Of a stretch of 5,961 nt of DNA, positions 1 to 5,314 are shown piece after piece. The DNA lies in contig JAJBBL010000152.1 in the NCBI GenBank assembly GCA_020532365.1, forward strand, positions 1 to 5,961. Reading direction: 5' to 3'. Positions within the stretch are counted from its first letter, which is position 1, and every line of letters begins with the position of its first letter. This stretch comes from Candidatus Cloacimonadota bacterium. Its GTDB lineage: Bacteria; Cloacimonadota; Cloacimonadia; Cloacimonadales; JAJBBL01. The position numbers and the translations under genes were made by a program. The notes beneath the pieces were generated by a model. It was given only the letters and a program-made list of their open reading frames with translations. It did not search any database and was not told where the DNA came from.

Positions 1-357
1 CTTGACTTAACAAGCAGCTTCCACGGTCCAGTAGCTATCACAGTAGAAGAGGGAATAGAGCTTCCAGAGCCAACCTTCGCAACAGAGCTCAGAAGAAACT
101 TCCCGAACCCATTTAACCCAGAGACAACCATCCAATATAGCTTACGTGAAGACGTAGACAAGATGGAGTTAAAGGTTTATAACGTGTTAGGTCAGGTTGT
201 GAAAACACTTAAATCAGGTCCACACGCTAAGGGTGACCACAAAGTAGTATGGGATGGTAAGACCGATAGTGGCAAATCCGCAACTTCAGGAATTTACTTC
301 TATCAGATGACTACCCCGAACTACAGCAAAATCCACAAGATGATGCTCTTGAAATAA
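1..357 (+). CDS. 3' end of a secreted/surface protein with a type IX-like C-terminal sorting domain (5'-truncated)
   Basis: The frame is open from the left edge to TAA at 355-357, giving 118 residues; the start lies outside the window. The ATG at 163 is an internal methionine, because the domain begins well before it. Visible landmarks are NFPNPFNP at residues 33-40, VYNVLGQ near 59-65, a WDGKTDSG turn near 84-91, GIYFY at 97-101 and a basic end, KMMLLK. This order is that of the FlgD-like/Por secretion C-terminal domain. In FCB-group bacteria that domain routes proteins across the outer membrane by the type IX system and is usually removed or anchored at the surface. The passenger part is missing, so the protein's own function (protease, adhesin, hydrolase or other) cannot be told. 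The gene is monocistronic at its 3' end, since a strong terminator follows 24 bases after the stop. The family call is firm; use of type IX secretion is inferred. Confidence 0.88.
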   Translation, partial: LDLTSSFHGPVAITVEEGIELPEPTFATELRRNFPNPFNPETTIQYSLREDVDKMELKVYNVLGQVVKTLKSGPHAKGDHKVVWDGKTDSGKSATSGIYFYQMTTPNYSKIHKMMLLK

Positions 358-381
358 GAGAACATCTATTAAGATATAACC

Positions 382-415
382 AAAAGGGGCGTTTTTATGC
401 GCCCCTTTTTTTGTT
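382..415 (+). terminator. Intrinsic (rho-independent) terminator
   Basis: A perfect 10-bp stem pairs AAAAGGGGCG (382-391) with CGCCCCTTTT (400-409) around an 8-base loop, followed by a T-rich run (TTTTTTTGTTTT from 406). It lies 24 bases after the stop of the sorting-domain gene and isolates that gene from hsp33. The A-run mirroring the T-run means it could also work weakly on the other strand. Confidence 0.93.
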
Positions 416-474
416 TTAGAAGTGCTATGCAGTTTAATAGATTACCCTGAGCTCTATTCAGAAGTAGTAATTAC

Positions 475-502
475 TTGTCAAAAATTGAATGATATGTATA
501 CT
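475..502 (+). promoter_or_regulatory. Probable sigma70-type promoter for hsp33-zupT
   Basis: TTGTCA (475-480) and TATACT (497-502) are separated by 16 bases, and each matches the bacterial consensus at 5 of 6 positions. Transcription would begin near 508-510, giving a leader of about 20 bases before the ATG at 530. The location fits: it is downstream of the terminator and directly upstream of the GGAGG site. A weaker alternative pair, TTGAAT (485-490) and TATTAT (509-514) with 18-base spacing, overlaps it. The call is by eye from consensus only. If the host were a classical Bacteroidota, with a different promoter consensus, this reading would be weaker. Confidence 0.5.
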
Positions 503-520
503 TGCTTCTATTATATAGCT

Positions 521-525
521 GGAGG
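521..525 (+). promoter_or_regulatory. Shine-Dalgarno site that sets the hsp33 start
   Basis: GGAGG lies 4 bases before the ATG at 530. The reading frame stays open upstream to another ATG at 428 or earlier, but the homology to Hsp33 begins at MSDIIKRG (530). The probable promoter also lies inside the upstream extension, so 530 is the start chosen. Confidence 0.8.
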
Positions 526-529
526 TTAT

Positions 530-1462
530 ATGTCCGATATAATCAAAAGAGGGATTAGTACTGACTATCATCTGAGATACTTTTTTGTTGAGGTTTCGGA
601 TACAATAGAGCAAGGACGAAAGATACATCAACTTAAGTCTCTTGAGGAGGAATATTTGTTCAGCAGCCTGACGATTGCCGGTTTAATGATTGGCGCTGAC
701 CTCAAGTCTGACGACGAATCAGTAACACTTAAGGTTACTCTCAATGACAACGAGCAGTATTTATTAGTAACGGGGAATAGGCGTGGGGAGATAAAAGGAT
801 TTCCAAATTTCTCTATTAAGTCAGCTGATCAAGGGATAGAAAGCGACCACAAGAATAGTAACACCAAAGCGTTAGCTAACAGAATCAGACCCGATCTTCA
901 AGACGGCTTCTTCACGGTTATCAAGGATATAGGTCTAAAGGTACCTTACAACGGTACCACAAAGCTTATTACGGGTGAATTAGCTCGTGACATCACATAT
1001 TACTTTACCACTTCTGAACAGACCCCTTCTTCAGTCGGCATATCGGTTATTTTCAACGATGACGGGAGCATCAAGAAGGGAGTCGGCTTTATAGTGCAAA
1101 TACTACCAGAGGCTACTGAGACAACGATAGAGCTTCTGGAGCAGAACTTAATGAATTTGCCGGAGTTATCCGACTTATTAGAAATGGGGATGTCGATTGA
1201 AGAGATAATGGAAAAGATAGTTTTGCAGGGGATAGAGCATGAAACCTTAGCGGAAAATCCTGTTAAGTATCATTGTGATTGCTCGAAGGATAGATTTACA
1301 AAGGGATTGAAATTATTAGGTGAATCGGATTTACGGGAGTTGTTAGAATCAGATGAGCTATTAAAAGTCCAGTGTCATTATTGTGGCAGTTTATACGAGT
1401 TTAGCCGTTCAGAGATGGGTGATATGCTTGCAGAATTAGAGGGGGAGAAGAGGGATGAATAA
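530..1462 (+). CDS. hslO: Redox-regulated molecular chaperone Hsp33
   Basis: This 310-residue cytoplasmic holdase binds unfolding proteins during oxidative stress, especially hypochlorite or peroxide with heat. Its length is close to the usual 290-300 residues. The N-terminal substrate-binding domain shows family landmarks: the MSDIIKRG start, SLTIAGLMIGADLK, G-x-FTVIKDIGLKVPYNG, and GELARDITYYFTTSEQTPSS, followed by GVGFIVQILPEA. The C-terminal redox switch is complete: C249-D-C251-S, 30 residues, then C282-H-Y-C285, i.e. CXC-X30-CXXC. In the family these four cysteines bind one Zn(II) when reduced, and on oxidation form two disulfides and release the zinc. The last residues are acidic and glutamate-rich. 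The start at 530 is chosen over in-frame upstream starts because of its GGAGG site and family alignment; the extra upstream residues do not look like Hsp33. The stop overlaps the next gene's start by 8 bp, so the two genes are co-transcribed and probably translationally coupled. Confidence 0.96.
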   Translation: MSDIIKRGISTDYHLRYFFVEVSDTIEQGRKIHQLKSLEEEYLFSSLTIAGLMIGADLKSDDESVTLKVTLNDNEQYLLVTGNRRGEIKGFPNFSIKSADQGIESDHKNSNTKALANRIRPDLQDGFFTVIKDIGLKVPYNGTTKLITGELARDITYYFTTSEQTPSSVGISVIFNDDGSIKKGVGFIVQILPEATETTIELLEQNLMNLPELSDLLEMGMSIEEIMEKIVLQGIEHETLAENPVKYHCDCSKDRFTKGLKLLGESDLRELLESDELLKVQCHYCGSLYEFSRSEMGDMLAELEGEKRDE

Positions 1463-2276
1463 TGTGCTTTATGCATTTCTATTAACTTTAGGTGCAGGTT
1501 TAGCCACTGGTATAGGTAGCGTTCTCGCTTTCTTCACAAAGCGGACCAACACCCGTTTTTTATCTATCATTCTCGGCTTTTCTGCGGGGGTAATGATATT
1601 TATTTCATTAGTAGAGATTTACGTTCAGTCACAGGTAACGTTAGTAGGATGTTTAGGTCAGATTTGGGGTTCATGGGCGGCGTTAGCCTCATTTTTAGGG
1701 GGTATCTTTTTAATTGGCATTATCGATAAATTCGTTCCGGAGGCAGAAAACCCACATGCCGTGCAGAAGGTAGAGGAGGTTGATAGGGTAGAGCGGAAGA
1801 TGGAGAGGGAAACTGAGTTAGACCCTAAGAAGCTACACAGGATGGGTCTTTTTACAGCTTTAGCGATCACGATCCACAACTTCCCAGAAGGCTTAGCCAC
1901 ATTTGTAGCAGCTTTAAAGGAGCCAACTTTAGGTCTTGCTATTGCGGTAGCCATTGCTCTTCACAACATACCTGAGGGAATTGCGGTTTCAATTCCGATT
2001 TATTATGCCACAGGTAGCAAGAAGCGGGCGTTTATTTATTCATTTCTCTCTGGTTTAGCCGAGCCATTGGGTGCGATAGTCGGTTATTTAATTCTGATGC
2101 CATTTATGACAGACACTTTATTTGGGGTAATTTTTGGTATGGTTGGTGGCATCATGGTTTACATATCTTTTGACGAGTTATTACCTTCAGCTCAGAAGTA
2201 TGGAGAGCATCATTTATCGATATACGGCTTAGTTGCTGGTATGGTAGTGATGGCAGTGAGTATGATTTATCTATGA
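1455..2276 (+). CDS. zupT: ZIP-family zinc/divalent metal importer, ZupT-like
   Basis: This inner-membrane transporter of 273 residues (E. coli ZupT is 257) would import Zn(II) and possibly Fe(II), Mn(II) or Co(II). About eight hydrophobic segments are visible: three before a charged cytoplasmic-type loop (about 91-130) and five after it. The metal-binding helices are intact: HNFPEG at 141-146, HNIPEG at 170-175 and GLAEPLG around 200-206, followed by the family's DELLP at 240-244. ATGSKKRA after the second motif also matches ZupT closely. Translation begins at the ATG at 1455, inside the end of hsp33 (8-bp overlap, ATGAATAA), with GGGGGAG at 1441-1447 as ribosome binding site. It therefore shares the hsp33 promoter. 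The 3' end overlaps the convergent ABC permease gene by 10 bp. Family assignment is firm; metal specificity is inferred. Confidence 0.95.
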   Translation: MNNVLYAFLLTLGAGLATGIGSVLAFFTKRTNTRFLSIILGFSAGVMIFISLVEIYVQSQVTLVGCLGQIWGSWAALASFLGGIFLIGIIDKFVPEAENPHAVQKVEEVDRVERKMERETELDPKKLHRMGLFTALAITIHNFPEGLATFVAALKEPTLGLAIAVAIALHNIPEGIAVSIPIYYATGSKKRAFIYSFLSGLAEPLGAIVGYLILMPFMTDTLFGVIFGMVGGIMVYISFDELLPSAQKYGEHHLSIYGLVAGMVVMAVSMIYL

Positions 2277-3952
2277 GTGGGGTTATTATTATCTGCTTCG
2301 AATTTTTCCATCAGGAAGAAGAAGACGAAGGTGGACACGAGTAGGATAAAGCTTACATTAATACCGTTAAGCAGTCTTCGCGCCCCTATAAACCTATAGA
2401 TTGCGACGGGGATAGTGACATAGCTTCTATTGATCATCAAGACAGCTCCGAACTCTCCGAGCGAGATAGCGAAAGCGAATGAGAAGGCTACGAACAGGCT
2501 TCTTTTCAGTTGTGGAATAATAAGAGAGAAGAATATCTTAGCATTATTACTGCCGAGTGTTTTAGCCGCATTTACCTGATTAACAGATATGTTTTTCACT
2601 GCTTGGCTGACAAGTCTATAGACAAAAGGGAGGGCAATTATGGTGTGAATAGCCAAGAGCAGGATGAAGCGATTGATCTCCCACTGGTTAATATGGATCA
2701 GTTTAAGGTATCCTAAAGAGAGGGTGATAGGTGAGATAAAGAGGGGTATAGTTACCAAAACCTCTATGAAATCACTCATCGGTTTACTATGTTTACCGTT
2801 CTGTTTGAGGGGGTATTGAGCTTGTACCAAAAGCAGGGTTAGGAGCAGAGTTGTAAAGCCGGTCAACATAGCCAAGTAGAAGGAGTTTAGTAGCGACTGC
2901 AACACAGACGTTCCAATCAGCTGATTATAGCTTAAGACACTATCTTTAAGGGCATTGAGGTTAATGCCCACAGCCAAGTTGTTTTCCAGACCGAAAGCAA
3001 ACAAAACGAGTATTGGGCCAGAGATAATAACGATGAGTAGCAAGATGAAGCTTATAGCCAAGACTTTCTCTATCACTTTAGTAGCCGTATTCTCTTTGAA
3101 GTTAAATAGTGGTGCAAGATATTTTTGATTTGGTATTGGGTCCAAGAGGCTGATATATTTAAGCGAGAAGCGCCCGATCCCGCCGGATATAAAAAGGAAC
3201 AGCAGCGAGAAGAGGAGTTGAATTGAGCCTAACGCCATAGCCATAGGCATTTGGAAGAGGTTATTGATTAAGAAATAGATACTAACTTCGATAGTCGCAT
3301 ATTTAACGCTACCGAGCACGAGAACGACACCGAAGCTCATAAAGCAATAGATGAACACGAGGAAGGATGCGTTAATTATGGCTGGTAATAGCGAAGGTAG
3401 CGTGATTTTGAAAAAGGTTTGGACTCTATTAGCCCCTAAGGTTTGAGCGGCTTTAAGGTAGTTTCGATTGAGTTTAAGCCACGCATCGCTAACTATCTTC
3501 AGTACGATAGGGAAATTATAGAATGCGTGTGCCAGAACAATTGCTTCGAAACGGTAGAGTATTTTTAGGTTGAAATTGAAATGAGCGAGAAAACGATTCA
3601 AGTATCCATTTTGGCCGTAAAAGAGGATGAAACCGAGTACTACTATGATGCTCGGTAGTACAAAGGGGATTAAGATTATGGGTTGCAATAGTTTTTTGCC
3701 CGGGAAGCTATAGTGAGTAAATATGTATGCAGCTGGTATTCCGAGCAAGAGGGTAAAGGCAAGGCTAATCAAAGCCTGCTTGATAGAAAACAGGATGACG
3801 TGTTGTTGGTAGGGTGAACGTAAAAGTTCGTAAAAGTTCCCTAATCCGACCCCTCCATCATAAGAGAAAGCCTCTTTTACTATAGTAATTAGTGGTATAT
3901 AGAAGAGGCTCAGCAAGAACCCAAGCGGGATAAGTAAAAGAAGCTTTCTCAT
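2267..3952 (-). CDS. Two-domain ABC transporter permease of the ThiP/FbpB type (thiamine or ferric iron uptake)
   Basis: This 561-residue inner-membrane protein is a tandem of two binding-protein-dependent permease (MetI-like) domains. About 12 hydrophobic segments fall into two sets of six, with a break near residues 270-295. Each half has the cytoplasmic EAA loop that contacts the ATPase: KAAQTLGANR...LP at about 167-186 and NAAKTLGSNN...IP at about 461-480. PFVLPSIIVVLGF (96-108), the GQNGYLN segment after it, and SLGEFGA (497-503) resemble ThiP and FbpB/SfuB proteins, which are also fused double permeases of 500-560 residues. No ATPase or solute-binding protein is in the window, so substrate (thiamine, Fe(III) or another anion/cofactor) is undecided. 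The gene starts 8 bases after pyrF's stop, without a clear ribosome binding site; no ATG, GTG or TTG lies in frame just upstream, so it may depend on ribosomes finishing pyrF. No terminator was seen at its 3' end. Confidence 0.88.
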   Translation of the reverse strand: MRKLLLLIPLGFLLSLFYIPLITIVKEAFSYDGGVGLGNFYELLRSPYQQHVILFSIKQALISLAFTLLLGIPAAYIFTHYSFPGKKLLQPIILIPFVLPSIIVVLGFILFYGQNGYLNRFLAHFNFNLKILYRFEAIVLAHAFYNFPIVLKIVSDAWLKLNRNYLKAAQTLGANRVQTFFKITLPSLLPAIINASFLVFIYCFMSFGVVLVLGSVKYATIEVSIYFLINNLFQMPMAMALGSIQLLFSLLFLFISGGIGRFSLKYISLLDPIPNQKYLAPLFNFKENTATKVIEKVLAISFILLLIVIISGPILVLFAFGLENNLAVGINLNALKDSVLSYNQLIGTSVLQSLLNSFYLAMLTGFTTLLLTLLLVQAQYPLKQNGKHSKPMSDFIEVLVTIPLFISPITLSLGYLKLIHINQWEINRFILLLAIHTIIALPFVYRLVSQAVKNISVNQVNAAKTLGSNNAKIFFSLIIPQLKRSLFVAFSFAFAISLGEFGAVLMINRSYVTIPVAIYRFIGARRLLNGINVSFILLVSTFVFFFLMEKFEADNNNPTHR

Positions 3953-3960
3953 TGATTCTA

Positions 3961-4755
3961 TTAAATCAGTTGATTTATGGTTCTCCTCAGCTCTTCAGTT
4001 TCTTGCACGACGGCTTCGATATAGTTTGGCGAGTTATCTTTGAAGATGATTCCGCGTGAAGAGTTTATCAATATCGCTGGGTTTTTCTTTGAGGCGATAG
4101 TATTGGTTACGACATCAAAGAGGTTTCCTCCTTGAGCTCCGATACCGGGTATAAGGAAGAGAGCTTCAGGCATAAAGTTACGCACCTCTTTCAATTCTTT
4201 AGGGTTAGTAGCGCCGATGACAGCTCCTACTTTTTTATGCCCTAATTTATTCACTTTGTTTGCAATTTCAACATACAGATCATTCTTTTTCAAGAAATCT
4301 GTTGCAGAGCGATTAGAGGTGATGACCAACGCAAAGAGAAACTTATCTTTATAGGTTAAGAGCGGGGTAAAGACGTCCTCTCCCATTAGCGGGTTAACGG
4401 TTAAGCTATCCACTTTGAAATATTCGTAAAAAGCTTTTGCGTAATGCACCATTGTGTTTGAAATATCGCCCACTTTAACATCAAGGATAATAGGCACATA
4501 GCTTGGTATATGGTTAATGGTTCTAAGTAGGGCATCGAGTCCAGCAGGACCATTAGAGAGGTAGAACGCAAAGTTTAGTTTATAAGCGCCCACTCTATTT
4601 TTGGTAGCGTCGACGATTTCTTTATTAAACTCCCAGATGGGGTTATCGTGTTTTAAGAGGTGTGAAGGTATCATCTCGATATCAGAGTCGAGTCCTAAGC
4701 AAACGTGTGATTTATGTAGTTTTGTCGCTTGATCGTATTTATCCCAAAACAGCAT
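3961..4755 (-). CDS. pyrF: Orotidine 5'-phosphate decarboxylase, type 2 (PyrF)
   Basis: This cytoplasmic enzyme carries out the last step of UMP synthesis, OMP to UMP plus CO2. It has 264 residues, and its pattern is that of the longer type 2 subfamily rather than the E. coli type. Landmarks: CLGLDSD (19-25), FNKEIVDATKN (43-53), AYKLNFAFY (57-65), the catalytic DxKxxD motif as D92-V-K94-V-G-D97, TVNPLMGED (119-127), GATNPKELKEVR (181-192), LIPGIGAQGG (201-210) and NSSRGII (231-237) for phosphate binding. The residue after the catalytic lysine is valine, where the subfamily usually has arginine (DAKRGDI). All DxKxxD residues are kept, so activity is expected. AAGGAG at 4761-4766 lies 5 bases before the ATG and includes the end of pyrR's TAA stop. 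It is third in the visible pyrD-pyrR-pyrF-permease cluster. Confidence 0.96.
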   Translation of the reverse strand: MLFWDKYDQATKLHKSHVCLGLDSDIEMIPSHLLKHDNPIWEFNKEIVDATKNRVGAYKLNFAFYLSNGPAGLDALLRTINHIPSYVPIILDVKVGDISNTMVHYAKAFYEYFKVDSLTVNPLMGEDVFTPLLTYKDKFLFALVITSNRSATDFLKKNDLYVEIANKVNKLGHKKVGAVIGATNPKELKEVRNFMPEALFLIPGIGAQGGNLFDVVTNTIASKKNPAILINSSRGIIFKDNSPNYIEAVVQETEELRRTINQLI

Positions 4756-4760
4756 AATTA

Positions 4761-4767
4761 CTCCTTA
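4761..4767 (-). promoter_or_regulatory. Stop-codon/Shine-Dalgarno fusion, pyrR-pyrF junction
   Basis: Read on the minus strand, TAAGGAG contains both the TAA stop of pyrR and the AAGGAG ribosome binding site of pyrF, 5 bases before its ATG. A ribosome ending pyrR sits on the pyrF initiation site, which favours coupled translation. The same heptamer occurs at the pyrD-pyrR junction. Confidence 0.8.
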
Positions 4768-5301
4768 TAGTTTAATGATATGGACTGATTCTTCGCCATC
4801 AGTCTCTGTAAAGGCCACTTCTATTTCTTCTTCTTTTGAGGTCGGAACGTTTTTTCCAACGTAATTCGCTTTGATTGGAAGTTCACGGTGTCCGCGGTCT
4901 ATCAGCACACAAAGCTGTATTGTATTGGGTCTTCCATAGTCCAAAAGGGCATCAATAGCAGCTCTAACGGTACGTCCTGTAAAGAGAACGTCGTCGCAGA
5001 GGATGACGTTAGTCTTTTCGAGTGCAAAGTCAATTTCGGTACTTTTTATGACAGGTTGGTGTGCGATGGTAGTAAGGTCATCGCGATAGAGTGTGATATC
5101 GAGTATCCCGACCCCGATCTCTTTTCCCCCAATTTCATAGAGGAAGTTAGATAATCTTTTAGCCACGGGTACTCCGCGCGTTCTAATTCCGACTAAATAA
5201 AGGTCTTCAAGCCCTTTATTTTGTTCAACAATTTCGTGCGCCATACGTCTCAGGGCACGCTCAATAGAGTCTTTATCCATAATTTTGCTTTTAATTTGCA
5301 T
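4765..5301 (-). CDS. pyrR: PyrR, pyrimidine operon regulator / uracil phosphoribosyltransferase
   Basis: PyrR family members bind PRPP and UMP/UTP, have uracil phosphoribosyltransferase activity, and in Bacillus-type bacteria bind pyr mRNA to promote termination. The start at 5301 (178 residues, MQIKSKIMDK) is preferred to the in-frame ATG at 5340. It has AAGGAG 6 bases upstream, and from there it aligns without gaps at the N-terminus to B. subtilis PyrR (about 181 residues) as I recall it; the longer form would overlap pyrD by 29 bases. Landmarks: LVGIRTRGVPVAKRL (36-50), DITLYRDD (68-75), the PRPP loop ILCDDVLFTGRT (100-111), GRPNTIQLCVLIDRGHRELP (123-142) and GKNVPTS (149-155). Of positions tied to RNA binding in B. 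subtilis, R19, H22, R139 and K150 (R141 and K152 there) are kept, while positions 18 and 27 differ. Whether it regulates RNA here is unproven; no attenuator is visible in the window. Confidence 0.95.
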   Translation of the reverse strand: MQIKSKIMDKDSIERALRRMAHEIVEQNKGLEDLYLVGIRTRGVPVAKRLSNFLYEIGGKEIGVGILDITLYRDDLTTIAHQPVIKSTEIDFALEKTNVILCDDVLFTGRTVRAAIDALLDYGRPNTIQLCVLIDRGHRELPIKANYVGKNVPTSKEEEIEVAFTETDGEESVHIIKL

Positions 5302-5307
5302 AACAGT

Positions 5308-5314
5308 CTCCTTA
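5308..5314 (-). promoter_or_regulatory. Stop-codon/Shine-Dalgarno fusion, pyrD-pyrR junction
   Basis: TAAGGAG on the minus strand includes the TAA stop of pyrD and the AAGGAG site of pyrR, 6 bases before the ATG at 5301. It is the main evidence for choosing the shorter PyrR start. Confidence 0.8.

Noticed and set aside
422..529. N-terminal extension of the Hsp33 frame
   Set aside because: The extra 36 residues do not resemble Hsp33, cover a likely promoter, and are followed by a GGAGG site that fits the start at 530.
358..529. Possible small RNA or riboswitch between the first gene and hsp33
   Set aside because: Apart from the terminator, promoter and ribosome binding site, no conserved structure was recognised, and the likely leader is only about 20 bases.
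940..958. GGTACC repeated with a 7-base spacer (possible hairpin or operator)
   Set aside because: It lies in conserved Hsp33 codons (KVPYNGT), the stem is only 6 bp, and there is no T-run; it is most likely chance.
1658..1954. Minus-strand 98-codon open frame inside zupT
   Set aside because: It lies antisense to the conserved metal-binding region, is serine- and alanine-rich with no recognisable family, and is explained by the codons of zupT.
2510..2716. Plus-strand 68-codon open frame inside the permease gene
   Set aside because: It is antisense to conserved permease helices, has no convincing ribosome binding site and resembles no known protein.
4888..5154. Plus-strand 88-codon open frame inside pyrR
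   Set aside because: It is antisense to the PRPP loop and other conserved PyrR motifs; no family resemblance.
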